Assembly (NCBI GenBank): GCA_050730655.1
Contig: JBOHNL010000005.1
Span: 806,001-870,000 of the forward strand
Reading direction: 5' to 3'
Source: JAFEBO01 sp050730655
GTDB taxonomy: Bacteria; Planctomycetota; Phycisphaerae; Phycisphaerales; UBA1924
DNA: 64,000 nucleotides
Below, piece by piece: positions 35,216-43,582 of the stretch; the stretch's first letter is position 1; every line of letters starts with the position of its first letter. The notes under the pieces are model-generated. The model made no database searches. It was not told the origin of the DNA and worked only from the letters and a program-made list of their open reading frames with translations. A program made the position numbers and the translations under genes.

Positions 35216-36022
35216 TCAGCGCCGTCGCCGCGTCGCGAGCATCAACGCGCCCGCGAATCCAAGCACGCCGGGCACCGGAATGACGGTGATGTTGTCGACC
35301 GTCGCTTGTCCTCCCGTCGTTGCGTTCGTTCCATATTCGCCGTCGAGCGCGCCGGCGATGTTGTACTGCGCAAATGCCGGGTTCCACCCTGAAATCGTGC
35401 GCGTGTCGTTCACGATGAAATTGACCGAGTTCGCAAGGCGCACCTTGGATGAAACCGTTCCGGTCGCGGTGTCGATCTCCAGTGACATGAAGTACCAGGT
35501 GCTCGTCGCCGTCAGCGCCGATGTGAGCCGGATGAACTGAAAGTCCGCCGGATTCGCGCTTGTTTGAATATACAGGGACCAGTTCTTGAATGTGCTGTCC
35601 GCGTACAGCGTGACCTGAGGCGAGAAATTCGGGTCATTTCCGCTCGTCCACTGGAAGAACCCGAGCGCCATCGGCCAGCCTCCACCGTTCTTGTTGTTCG
35701 AGTTGTCAAAGCGGTCGTAGCGAACGTTGGCGCTGATCGAAACAACCGTGCTCGGCGCAATCCCGGTCACGATTCCCTGGCTGGTCCCGACCGCTCGGGT
35801 CGTTTGAAAAGCCCTCGTCGTCCCCGTCGGTCCGGCCGTGCTGATCACCGTGCCTGAAGGATCGGGCGAAGTCGCGCCGGGCACAAGGGTCCGCGCGTCC
35901 ACCCATTTCGCGGATGGAAAGCTACCCAATGCGTACGACTCGAAATTGTCGGTAATCGAGGCGATCGCGCCGCCGCACAAGCATGCCGTGGCAACAGAAC
36001 CGCAGTACAAGGTCCATCGCAT
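35216..36022 (-). CDS. Secreted PEP-CTERM-type protein
   Basis: About 268 residues. Signal peptide (YCGSVATACLCGGAIAS), then a lectin-like beta domain (ITDNFESYALGSFPSAKWV; MSLEIDTATGTVSSKVRL) and the terminal VIPVPGVLGFAGALMLATRRRR sorting motif. AAGGAGAAGAG stands before ATG 36022. It converges on the coiled-coil protein gene and runs beside a TetR regulator. Related in type, not obviously in sequence, to the PEP-CTERM gene at 4694. Confidence 0.78.
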   Translation of the reverse strand: MRWTLYCGSVATACLCGGAIASITDNFESYALGSFPSAKWVDARTLVPGATSPDPSGTVISTAGPTGTTRAFQTTRAVGTSQGIVTGIAPSTVVSISANVRYDRFDNSNNKNGGGWPMALGFFQWTSGNDPNFSPQVTLYADSTFKNWSLYIQTSANPADFQFIRLTSALTATSTWYFMSLEIDTATGTVSSKVRLANSVNFIVNDTRTISGWNPAFAQYNIAGALDGEYGTNATTGGQATVDNITVIPVPGVLGFAGALMLATRRRR

Positions 36023-36057
36023 CTCTCTTCTCCTTGTTCCCCGAACGAATACATGCA

Positions 36058-36756
36058 TCACGCACCAAGCCAGATTCCTTGCGTCGATAGGCCGCTCATC
36101 CCGCCCGCTCCGTTCGTGAGATAGGCGTGCGCCGCGCTCACGACTTCGGTGATCACGGCGTCGTCACCCTCCGCCGACCACTCGTGCTCGGAGAGCTCGC
36201 CGAAAAGCACGCGCTCGCGGCACAGGGTCGTGATCAGGAACAGCGCAAAATCGAGGGCTGCGTCCTGATTGGCGTGGTTTATTTCGGAAGAAAAGTCGCT
36301 GAGCAGCCCGCGTGATCTGCGGGCAAAGTCGTTGCGGAGCGATCGATCCGAATCCGTCAGCTGGTTCGCGTCCTGACGGAGGTACACCGCGAGTGCGCGG
36401 ATTAGCCAGCGCCGGCTCCGAAACGTCCACACCGTCATCCGGGTAATCCACTCGAGCCGCTCCTGCAGCGACATCGATCGCCATCCCGGGCTCGCCATCG
36501 CACGGCGCAGGCCACGCTGAGTCACCCGGTAGTGCCGATTGAGCAGCGGCGCGAGCAGGTCGTCCTTGCCGCGGAACCGTCCGTAAAACGCGCCGATCGA
36601 ACAGCCCGATTCCGTGGCGATTTCCTGCACGCTCAGCGTCGCGAAGGGTCGCTTGCGCAGCAGTTGGTTCGCCGCCGCCAGAATCCGCCTCCGCGTGGCG
36701 CGGCTGCGCTCCTGGCGGGGCTCGAGTGCTTCGACCTCATCCGCATTCATCCACAT
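36058..36756 (-). CDS. TetR-family transcriptional regulator
   Basis: 232 residues. N-terminal helix-turn-helix domain: RRRILAAANQLLRKRPFATLSVQEIATESGCSIGAFYGRFRGKDDLLAPLL (about 22-72). The C-terminal ligand domain is helical with no assignable ligand. A 23-base palindrome just upstream of the start is the likely autoregulatory operator. It could control the PEP-CTERM gene 36 bases downstream or the META lipoprotein just upstream. Confidence 0.87.
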   Translation of the reverse strand: MWMNADEVEALEPRQERSRATRRRILAAANQLLRKRPFATLSVQEIATESGCSIGAFYGRFRGKDDLLAPLLNRHYRVTQRGLRRAMASPGWRSMSLQERLEWITRMTVWTFRSRRWLIRALAVYLRQDANQLTDSDRSLRNDFARRSRGLLSDFSSEINHANQDAALDFALFLITTLCRERVLFGELSEHEWSAEGDDAVITEVVSAAHAYLTNGAGGMSGLSTQGIWLGA

Positions 36757-36760
36757 ATCA

Positions 36761-36783
36761 GAATTAGAATATCATTCTAATTC
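36761..36783. promoter_or_regulatory. Palindromic operator next to the TetR gene
   Basis: Perfect 10-bp inverted repeat GAATTAGAAT-ATC-ATTCTAATTC, AT-rich against a GC-rich background, 5 bases upstream of the TetR start codon. Size and symmetry fit a TetR dimer site. The stop codon of the META gene lies inside it. Confidence 0.7.
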
Positions 36784-37343
36784 ATGCGCGCCAAGTCGAT
36801 TCTTGAGAAAATATACACGGTCGTTCGTGTAATGATCGGTATGTTGGACGGAATCGGAGGTATTGCCTTGCGAAGGGTTCGGCCGCCTCGGACAAAGCGC
36901 ATGATTTCGCTCGCGCCGTCGGTGAGCGTCAGCGTTGAGCCGTCAACCTTGAAGTTGCGTACCTTGCCGAGCCCGTCCAGATACTGACGCTCTAGCTTCA
37001 TCGCGTAGTCCGGGCCCGCCATCATCGTCGAGCCCGCCGGCGCGAGTTTGAAGTCGCCCTTGGAGAGCGCATCGAGATTCAGCGACGACATCATTCTGTT
37101 CACGCCGGCGAAACCAGAGACCCTTCCGTCGGCGCTGATGTCGAGCGTCGGTTTTTTTGCCATCGCATCCTGCGGCACCAACTGCGCAAACTGCTTGCCA
37201 CCGATCGAGTCGAGTGTCCAACTCCCGATCACAGACTGAATCGCCTTCGCTTCCGAGGCGCCGGCTGACGCGGTACCGGATTGGCATGCGGAGAGGCAAG
37301 CAAGCGACATGGCGGAGCACGCGGTCAGGATCACGGCTTTCAT
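36777..37343 (-). CDS. META-domain (HslJ-like) lipoprotein
   Basis: 188 residues. Lipobox LSAC near residue 18-21 (MSLACLSACQSG) marks a lipoprotein. The META domain core is SWTLDSIGGK...PTLDISADGRVSGFAGVNRMMSSL, then FKLAPAGSTMMAGPDYAMKLERQYLDGL and LTLTDGASEIMRFVR. HslJ-type proteins are stress-induced and exported. GAGGAGG precedes ATG 37343. The gene ends inside the TetR operator with an unrelated basic tail, so the last 25 residues may be read-through of the control region. Confidence 0.78.
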   Translation of the reverse strand: MKAVILTACSAMSLACLSACQSGTASAGASEAKAIQSVIGSWTLDSIGGKQFAQLVPQDAMAKKPTLDISADGRVSGFAGVNRMMSSLNLDALSKGDFKLAPAGSTMMAGPDYAMKLERQYLDGLGKVRNFKVDGSTLTLTDGASEIMRFVRGGRTLRKAIPPIPSNIPIITRTTVYIFSRIDLARMN

Positions 37344-37411
37344 CGGCACCTCCTCGGTGCCCGCAGTTTACCAATCGATCTGAATCGGCGAGGTCCAGAG
37401 TGCAATTGCGC

Positions 37412-38092
37412 CTAGATCCTGCCCCGGATCATCTGCACGCCTATCGCGATGTACCAGATCGTCGTCGCCAGCATGAACGCACCGAAGCCGTGCACCGTCA
37501 TCGGCAGTCTGCCGGCGAAGAGCAGCGCCGGTGCGCCGACACCCACGAGCAGGCCGAGCATTCCGATCGTGCGCGTTCCGCCGGTGCGGCGCACAAGGGC
37601 GATCGACCAGAGCACGAGCGACGCGGATTGGAACACGATTCCGAGGTGGTCGCAGGCGTGATTTGCTTCGGTTGTCAGCACGAGCAGCGGGCGCAGGGAT
37701 TCAAGAGTCGGGACGGTCGTGTCGGCGTATTTCAGCACGAGCCGCGAGACGATGATTCCGTTGACCGTGGCGGCAGCCAGCAGCGAAATTGTTCCGAGCG
37801 CCGCCATCACGAGGCCCGACCGCGCGAGCATGGTCCCCAGACAGAGTTGTCGAGCGAAGCCCACGAGGCCGAGGAACAGCGTCGCCGTCGCGCCCATCAG
37901 CACGCTGTGCACAACCAGGTTGAAGTTTGCGTTCTCGGCGAAGTCCTTCACGAACGCGCCGAGTTCGTGCGAGTGAGGCGACGGATGCATCGCCATGAAA
38001 ACGATCGCGACGGCCGATGCCATCACGAGGAGCACACCCGAAGCCCGATCGGTGCTGGTAGAAACCGGTGCGTCATTTGTAGGTTCAGTCAT
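37412..38092 (-). CDS. Integral membrane protein, DUF4386-like
   Basis: About 226 residues with six predicted membrane spans, for example GVLLVMASAVAIVFMAMH, SVLMGATATLFLGLVGF, GLVMAALGTISLLAAATV and TIGMLGLLVGVGAPALLFA. A NHACDHLGIVFQS loop stands between spans. The topology resembles DUF4386-type proteins, but I cannot assign it surely. It is divergent from the TetR gene at 38215, whose regulator may act on it. Confidence 0.65.
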   Translation of the reverse strand: MTEPTNDAPVSTSTDRASGVLLVMASAVAIVFMAMHPSPHSHELGAFVKDFAENANFNLVVHSVLMGATATLFLGLVGFARQLCLGTMLARSGLVMAALGTISLLAAATVNGIIVSRLVLKYADTTVPTLESLRPLLVLTTEANHACDHLGIVFQSASLVLWSIALVRRTGGTRTIGMLGLLVGVGAPALLFAGRLPMTVHGFGAFMLATTIWYIAIGVQMIRGRI

Positions 38093-38186
38093 CGGAATGC
38101 TCCCAATCCAGATCGCGAGTGCCCGCGGCAACAATCATGCGCCGTCGACCTCCAATCAAGCAGTGGGGCGGGGCCACGACCTGATA

Positions 38187-38212
38187 CCGGACGGATTCGC
38201 TAAAATGTCCGG
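38187..38212. promoter_or_regulatory. Inverted repeat before the second TetR gene
   Basis: CCGGAC and GTCCGG flank a 14-base AT-richer spacer that contains GCTAAAAT, immediately before the ATG at 38215. Possible autoregulatory operator in the divergent promoter region. Weak, because only 6 bp pair on each side. Confidence 0.3.
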
Positions 38213-38214
38213 CA

Positions 38215-38850
38215 ATGGAGGAGCCGCGCCAGAATGATGCGGCCGCCAAACGCGATCGCGACCAGCGCGTGCAGCAGACCCGGTCTGCCATCGTCGATTC
38301 GCTCAACGAACTCGTTTTCGAGCGTCCGTATGACGAGATCAACGTTCCCGACATCCTGAACGAAGCCGGCGTCGGCCGCTCGACGTTTTACGAGCACTTT
38401 CGAAATAAGGATCAGGCGATCCTTCATTCAGCCACCGATGTGCTGAGCGTGATGGCCGACTCGATCGTGCCCGGTTCGAGCCGCGACGAATTGATTCACA
38501 AGCTTGAGCACTTTCGGGGCAATCGGCGGATGGTGCTCGACCTGCTTTCGGGCCCGATCGGTGCGCAGATGACGCACCGCACGGCGGACTTGATGCAACA
38601 GCGACTCGAAGAGATCTGGCCGCGTGAAGCAGAGCCGGCTGCTTATCGCGCCAAAGCTCGCGGGAGCGCAGTGCGCCGGGGCGCTGTTCGGCCTGATCCG
38701 AACATGGCTCGAGTCGCTCGATCCGATCGAAACTCCCGCCCTCGCGGACGCGATCTCGATCAGCATGACAGGCACGGCGGGCGCACTGATCGCGCCGAGT
38801 TCGACGCATTTGTAATTGTGGCAGAAGCGGTTAGCTCAGCGCCTTCTTGA
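38215..38850 (+). CDS. TetR-family regulator with probable frameshift
   Basis: The N-terminal half is a normal TetR domain (IVDSLNELVFERPYDEINVPDILNEAGVGRSTFYEHFRNKDQAIL, residues 26-70). From about residue 137 the reading frame turns Arg-rich and runs into the next gene. The neighbouring frame gives instead a typical helical TetR end (RLLIAPKLAGAQCAGALFGLIRTWLESLDPIETPALADAISISMTGTAG) with a stop at 38815. A one-base slip near 38620-38630 thus separates the two halves. It may be a true pseudogene or a sequencing error. The intended end, 38815, also removes the overlap with the convergent TerB-like gene. Confidence 0.6.
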   Translation: MEEPRQNDAAAKRDRDQRVQQTRSAIVDSLNELVFERPYDEINVPDILNEAGVGRSTFYEHFRNKDQAILHSATDVLSVMADSIVPGSSRDELIHKLEHFRGNRRMVLDLLSGPIGAQMTHRTADLMQQRLEEIWPREAEPAAYRAKARGSAVRRGAVRPDPNMARVARSDRNSRPRGRDLDQHDRHGGRTDRAEFDAFVIVAEAVSSAPS

Positions 38851-39409
38851 CCGCTTCGATCTCGCGCTTCTCTTCTTTGCTTTCAGTGAGGAACACATTA
38901 AAGAGCCCGCCGCTCGCCTGCGCGACTTCGTGCGCATGCTTCAGCAGGTCATCGCGAAACGTCGCGAGTTCCGCCGGTGTGAGCGTCCTTCGCAGTTCTG
39001 CGGCATACATCATCCACACCGCGCGTCCGTCGGGCGTCGGGCCCCGATCCAGCCATTCTTTCAATCGCGCCATCACCTCGCTGTCGCGCGGGATGCCGTG
39101 CTTCACAGCCGTCGCGATCACCGCTTCTGCTTCCGCCTTGTCGATCGTGCCGTCCGCCCACGCGATCGCCACCAGCGGAAACAGCTTGAACGCCGTCAGC
39201 ATTTGCCCGCTCACGTTCAGCTTGAGCATCCGTTCGATGACTTCTTCGTTGGAGATTCCCGCGGCCTTGATGAGTTCATCCCGCGCCACCTTGGTCTCGA
39301 AGACGTTCTTCAGCTTGGTCACCAGCGTGGCGTCCCGCGTCCGGAAATAACCCTCTTCGAGGCTCTGAGCACGGTCCTGGAACGCGTCGCGCGACTGGGA
39401 GAAACTCAT
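38831..39409 (-). CDS. TerB-like helical protein
   Basis: 192 residues, no signal peptide. The helical core AFKLFPLVAIAWADGTIDKAEAEAVIATAVKHGIP resembles the TerB/DjlA N-terminal fold, in which acidic residues may bind metal. The N-terminal 40 residues are charged. Cytoplasmic; function not known. Start MSFSQSRDAF at 39409 is clear and lies 134 bases from the divergent calpain gene. Confidence 0.6.
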   Translation of the reverse strand: MSFSQSRDAFQDRAQSLEEGYFRTRDATLVTKLKNVFETKVARDELIKAAGISNEEVIERMLKLNVSGQMLTAFKLFPLVAIAWADGTIDKAEAEAVIATAVKHGIPRDSEVMARLKEWLDRGPTPDGRAVWMMYAAELRRTLTPAELATFRDDLLKHAHEVAQASGGLFNVFLTESKEEKREIEAVKKALS

Positions 39410-39543
39410 CTCAAAACTCCTTCTGGCGCCGAAGCGCGAAAAAGCGATGCGCCCGCCTGATTGGGGAACAGGCCGCGGCGGGGAGGGATTCTACCGGCAC
39501 CAAAACCGTCCGTCCGCCCGCGCGAATTGATTATGATCGCCTC

Positions 39544-40746
39544 ATGACGTTTCTTCTTTGCAGCATTCTCTTGCTCGCCGCCCCGGACGCGAAAACCGCG
39601 TCCGACTTCATCGACGTTGTTCAGGCCAACTTTGCAAGGTGGGATCTCAATCACAACGGCACGCTCTCGCCCGAAGAAATCGACCGACTGGTGGTTGAAC
39701 AGAGCATCAGGGGCGATGAGGCTGCAGCAATCGGCGCGATCAAAACCATGCTGCGGCTTGGCTACTCCGTCCCGCCGATGACGCTCGACTATTTCAAGTC
39801 TGCCGCTGAAAAGCCCAAGAAGACCAAAGACGCCTCCGGCGACCATCGCCCGGAAGTGCGAATGTTCGGGGGCCCGGATTGGAATAAGGGTTTCACTGTC
39901 GCACGCAAGCGCATCGCCGATCCGAACCGCGATCTCTTCCGCAATCAGACGGTTGATTTGAAGCAGTTCAAGCAAGGCGCGCTCGGCGATTGCTACTTCG
40001 TGTCGATGATCGGCGCGCTGGTGAACAAGCAGCACGACACGGTTCGCAAGATGATCACGGTGCAGCGCAACGGCGATCTGAAAGTGAGCTTCGCGGACAA
40101 TGAAACGATCGTGGTGCCCCCGATGACCGATGCCGAGATCGCGACCTCTTCGACGACCGGCGAAGAAGGAACCTGGGTTGCGGTGTTCGAAAAGGCATTC
40201 GGAACGCTGCGCCAAGCGCAGTTTCCGGAAGTGCATAAGGAGGGCGTCGCATCCGACGCGATCGCATTCGGAGGCACGCTCGAGACGACAATCCGCGTGC
40301 TGACGGGCCATGACTCCGAATCGTTTCGGCTCAAGTCTTCGGTGCAGGTGACGGGAGCAACCGACTACAAGTTTCAATTGAAAGCGCAGCCCCAGGATCT
40401 GGCCCGGATGACGCGGGACAAGCTCAAGGCCGCCGTGGCAAAGAAGAAGCTTGTTGGAGCATCCACGCTTCCCGAAGATCTGCCCCCCGGCATCCCTGAT
40501 CGACACGCGTACGCCGTCGTCGGCTACGAGCCTCAGGGCGACATCGTGGTGATCTGGAACCCGCACGGCAACACCTTCAAGCCAAAGGGCGCACCCGGCC
40601 TTGAGAACGGGTACCCGACCGAGTTTGGGATGTTCAAAGTCCCGATGAAGGAATTCGTCCAGATCTTCGGCGCCATTGAGATCGAGCTCGATGTCTCCGC
40701 AACGACCACGGGCGTACGCAGCGGAAAAACCAGCGGCGGAAAGTGA
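39544..40746 (+). CDS. Calpain-family cysteine protease with N-terminal EF-hand, probably exported
   Basis: 400 residues. A short hydrophobic start (MTFLLCSILLLAAP) suggests export. An EF-hand loop follows with D34, N36, N38, T40, S42 and E45 in the six coordinating positions. The protease domain holds the calpain (C2) triad: Cys150 in QGALGDCYFVS with Gln two turns before, His321 in IPDRHAYAVVGYE, and Asn339 in VIWNPHGN. The layout equals a small bacterial calpain, with calcium sensing placed before the catalytic core instead of after it. Only the start is uncertain. Confidence 0.87.
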   Translation: MTFLLCSILLLAAPDAKTASDFIDVVQANFARWDLNHNGTLSPEEIDRLVVEQSIRGDEAAAIGAIKTMLRLGYSVPPMTLDYFKSAAEKPKKTKDASGDHRPEVRMFGGPDWNKGFTVARKRIADPNRDLFRNQTVDLKQFKQGALGDCYFVSMIGALVNKQHDTVRKMITVQRNGDLKVSFADNETIVVPPMTDAEIATSSTTGEEGTWVAVFEKAFGTLRQAQFPEVHKEGVASDAIAFGGTLETTIRVLTGHDSESFRLKSSVQVTGATDYKFQLKAQPQDLARMTRDKLKAAVAKKKLVGASTLPEDLPPGIPDRHAYAVVGYEPQGDIVVIWNPHGNTFKPKGAPGLENGYPTEFGMFKVPMKEFVQIFGAIEIELDVSATTTGVRSGKTSGGK

Positions 40747-40819
40747 TTCGGCTCGCCCGAATTCGACGAGGCGGTATTCCTTGCCTAGAATGTTAGTGTC
40801 AACTAGCAAGGAGTCTTCC

Positions 40820-41215
40820 ATGCGTTTCGCTCGCCTCACGTCCTTGGGTTTGCTTGCAGGTTCGGCGCTGCTCGGCGCCTGCCAGACGCAGCAGCAGGAC
40901 AACATTCCCACGAAGCAGTCGGCGCTCACGCCCGGCGGCGTCAAGCTGAACCTCGTGAAGGACCAGACCTCGCAGGCGCAGGTGCAGGAAGCATTCGGGC
41001 CGCCCGATCTCGTGACCTACAAGGATGGCCAGCAGATCTGGACATACGACAAGACCAACTTCGACTATGAGAAGCGCTCGGACTACGCGACGCTGATCCT
41101 GATCGGGCAGGGCGGCGACCGCGTGCGATCGAGCTCGCGCTCGACGCTGCTGATCGTCTACTTCAACGATAAGGACATCGTCACCGACTATCGCCTGAGC
41201 GCGATCAAGTATTGA
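40820..41215 (+). CDS. Small lipoprotein with BamE/SmpA-like fold
   Basis: 131 residues. Signal peptide with lipobox (LLAGSALLGACQTQ). The rest, GVKLNLVKDQTSQAQVQEAFGPPDLVTYKDGQQIWTYDK, follows the SmpA/OmlA pattern: a helix with V-x-x-x-x-G-x-P-D and a beta strand with W-x-Y. In Proteobacteria this domain is part of outer-membrane assembly; function here is inferred only. AGGAG stands 7 bases before ATG 40820. First gene of a four-gene run of lipoproteins. Confidence 0.72.
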   Translation: MRFARLTSLGLLAGSALLGACQTQQQDNIPTKQSALTPGGVKLNLVKDQTSQAQVQEAFGPPDLVTYKDGQQIWTYDKTNFDYEKRSDYATLILIGQGGDRVRSSSRSTLLIVYFNDKDIVTDYRLSAIKY

Positions 41216-41230
41216 GCGGAGCGATCTCAG

Positions 41231-41635
41231 ATGAAATCGACGTTCTGTGTACTCGCACTCGGGGCGGCATTGGCGACTGGTTTGTTCGTCCCGGCGTGTG
41301 CCGTCGACGAGCACTATTCGCAAACCGCGCTCAACGCTCTGCAGACGCGCGAGTTTGACTACGCGTTCGATCCGACGTTCGACGCGACGGTGGGAGCGCT
41401 CTTTGATCTTGGCTACACGATCCGCACGTCCGACAAGAGGGGCGGCTTTGTCAGCGCCGGCGGCTTGGGCGGCATGGTGCAGATAAAACTCGATCAGGCC
41501 GGGCCCAAGCGCACATCTGTGCGTGTGAGCACCGGCGCGCAGGGCCAGACCCACGTGAACAAGGAACGCACCGACGAGATCCTGAACACAATCGATCGGC
41601 GGCTGACCGCATCGAACGTGCAGGGGAGCCGGTGA
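41231..41635 (+). CDS. Small lipoprotein, paralogous family member 1
   Basis: 134 residues with a signal peptide and lipobox-like PAC (TGLFVPACAVDEHY). The following segment, SQTALNALQTREFDYAFDPTFDATVGALFDLGYTIRTSDKRGGFVSA, matches the next two genes. It has no cysteine but one in the lipobox. The fold is unknown; the repeated pattern Q-T/V-R-E/Q ... A(L/V)(L/I)(F/D)xxGY suggests one domain. The gene starts 16 bases after the previous stop. Confidence 0.7.
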   Translation: MKSTFCVLALGAALATGLFVPACAVDEHYSQTALNALQTREFDYAFDPTFDATVGALFDLGYTIRTSDKRGGFVSAGGLGGMVQIKLDQAGPKRTSVRVSTGAQGQTHVNKERTDEILNTIDRRLTASNVQGSR

Positions 41636-42096
41636 TGTTCGGGCGCGTCGCGATGTCAATCGGCGCGGCGATGGTCTGTTTCGCGTTTGCGGGCTGTGAA
41701 ACCACTCCGCCGCTGACGCCGACACAATGGGAAGCAATCGAAACGCGGCAGGTCGAGGGAAAACGCGATGATGTGCTGCGTGCCGCGAGCGCGGTGATTC
41801 TCGACCAAGGCTACTTCTACACGGCATCCGATCAGGCGGCAGGCACCGTGACCGCAGCCAGAGTCCCGTCGTCGATGCAGGAAGAATTCCAGCGAAACGG
41901 CGGCATGACCGGCCCCGCGATGGTGGACACGATTTCGATCTGGGTGCTGCAAACCAGCCCGACGCAATGCAATCTGCGTGTGCAGTATCGCGACTTTGGA
42001 CGCCACGTTGAGAGCGCCGAGCGCGTCTCGGCATTCTGGACAGAGGTGCAGCGCCGAATGCTGAAGCCCGAACCGAGATCGGCGGTGGGAGGATGA
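41635..42096 (+). CDS. Small lipoprotein, paralogous family member 2
   Basis: 153 residues; lipobox FAGC (AMVCFAFAGCETTPP). Body: LTPTQWEAIETRQVEGKRDDVLRAASAVILDQGYFYTASDQAAGTVTAARV, aligned with members 1 and 3. The start overlaps the previous stop (TGATG), so translation is coupled. The following domain ends in a helix with WTEVQRRML. Function unknown. Confidence 0.72.
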   Translation: MFGRVAMSIGAAMVCFAFAGCETTPPLTPTQWEAIETRQVEGKRDDVLRAASAVILDQGYFYTASDQAAGTVTAARVPSSMQEEFQRNGGMTGPAMVDTISIWVLQTSPTQCNLRVQYRDFGRHVESAERVSAFWTEVQRRMLKPEPRSAVGG

Positions 42097-42620
42097 AACC
42101 TTTCGGCTTGTTCATGTTGCTCCTCGTTGTCGCGCTGTGCGCCTGTGAGACGACACCCCCCATGACGGCGACACAGATGGATGCGCTTCAGGTTCGTGAA
42201 GTCGAGGCTGCCTCAGATCGTGCCTTTGCCGCGGCATCCAGCGCACTATTCGACGCCGGCTACATCATTCATGTCTCCGACGCGGACGCAGGTTTGCTCA
42301 CCGCCGAGCGTCGCGAAGACCCGGCGGTTGCCGTCAACGCGACGATGGTGATCCTCACCGCGATTCTGACACGCGGCGCCGGCGCACATGAAAAGCCGCC
42401 GGATTACTACGCGGTGTGCGTTGAAGTTCTTCCCGAAGGTTCCGATCGATCCAACGTGCGCATCCGCCCATTTTTCAATGGGCAAGTGCAAAGCGCGGAC
42501 AATCCCGCGACTCGCAAGACAGTTCAGGAACTTTGGACGCTCATGCAGCGGCAGGTGCTGATGAAAGAACCGTCGTCCAACTCAAAGAACGCGGCGCCGA
42601 ATGTCGTGCCCGCCAAGTAA
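42093..42620 (+). CDS. Small lipoprotein, paralogous family member 3
   Basis: 175 residues; lipobox LCAC (LLVVALCACETTPP). Its body, MTATQMDALQVREVEAASDRAFAAASSALFDAGYIIHVSDADAGLLTAERR, is the closest relative of member 2. ATGA overlap with the previous stop. The end carries a NPATRKTVQELWTLMQRQVLM helix like member 2. The gene's stop touches the convergent AsmA-like gene. Confidence 0.72.
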   Translation: MKPFGLFMLLLVVALCACETTPPMTATQMDALQVREVEAASDRAFAAASSALFDAGYIIHVSDADAGLLTAERREDPAVAVNATMVILTAILTRGAGAHEKPPDYYAVCVEVLPEGSDRSNVRIRPFFNGQVQSADNPATRKTVQELWTLMQRQVLMKEPSSNSKNAAPNVVPAK

Positions 42621-43511
42621 TTACTTCTTTTCCTTCGGTTTCATGCCCGGAATCAGGTCAGTCACTTTCTTCGCGGCGTCATCGACGGCCTTTTTGCCTT
42701 GATCGATCGCTTGTGTCGCATTGCCCGCGCCGAGTTTCTCGAGCATCTTCGGATCGGCGAGCACTTTCATCCCGAGTTTGTCGAGCTGGCCGAGATTCGC
42801 GAGACTACCCTGCAATTCGCCCAGAAGTTCTGCGGGCAGAATGCCGTTGCCCTTTTGCGCTGCCGCGGCGAGCACGGCCTGCACGATGATCGACGAGAGT
42901 TGCTCCATCGTCACGCCCGTCCCGCCGACGCCCGAGCCGGTCTTGCCGACGTTTTCGAGTTTGATCTCGTCGATCGGGATCGTGAGTTTGGTGAGATTGC
43001 TGACGGCCGCGGGGCCGCCGATCAGATCCACACCAATCTTGATGTTCTTGAGCGAGAGCTCATTGATCACGAACTTCTTTTCGCTTCCGGACGACTTCGA
43101 TGAGCCGCCCGACGAGAGCTTCTTGAGGTTGTCGAGAATGACGTTGAAGTTCGAGGCAGCGCCCTTCTTTTCGAGCGAAACATTGAGATTGTCGAGCGTG
43201 AGCCGAGGCAATACGACGACAGGCTCGCGCAGCGACGCGAAAGTGACCGCGACGGCGCCGTTTCCGAGCGAGAGGAAAGGGGCCGAGCCGAATCCCGACG
43301 GATTCGCGACGTTGAGACCCGACATTGAGAACGTCCCGCCGAGAATGCCGACGCTCGCGGAGTTGAGGGTGGTGGGGACGCCGAGTGCGTATGTGCCGCC
43401 GGATTCGATCGCACGCTTGGCGATGGTGTCGATCGAGTAGAAGGCAACGATCACCGCGAAGATGCAAAGTGCGACAAGGATGAAGACGAGGGCAAAGAGT
43501 TTCTTTATCAT
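42621..43511 (-). CDS. AsmA-like membrane-anchored protein
   Basis: 296 residues. An N-terminal helix (LFALVFILVALCIFAVIVAF), then AIESGGTYALGVPTTLNSASVGILGGTFSMSGLNVANP, which matches the opening of AsmA/DUF748-type periplasmic proteins thought to bridge membranes for lipid transport. The C-terminal third is helical and Lys/Asp-rich (AIDQGKKAVDDAAKKVTDLIPGM). Much shorter than AsmA itself. ATG 43511 is preferred. Confidence 0.65.
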   Translation of the reverse strand: MIKKLFALVFILVALCIFAVIVAFYSIDTIAKRAIESGGTYALGVPTTLNSASVGILGGTFSMSGLNVANPSGFGSAPFLSLGNGAVAVTFASLREPVVVLPRLTLDNLNVSLEKKGAASNFNVILDNLKKLSSGGSSKSSGSEKKFVINELSLKNIKIGVDLIGGPAAVSNLTKLTIPIDEIKLENVGKTGSGVGGTGVTMEQLSSIIVQAVLAAAAQKGNGILPAELLGELQGSLANLGQLDKLGMKVLADPKMLEKLGAGNATQAIDQGKKAVDDAAKKVTDLIPGMKPKEKK

Positions 43512-43582
43512 GTTTGTCGCTCTAGAAGAGTCCGGTGATGCGATCGTACCGTGTGTGCCCAACCGTCAGGAGATACTTCGCC

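Noticed and set aside
39406..40944. 512-residue minus-strand frame antisense to the calpain gene
   Set aside because: Arg/His-rich without domains, fully explained by the opposite strand gene.
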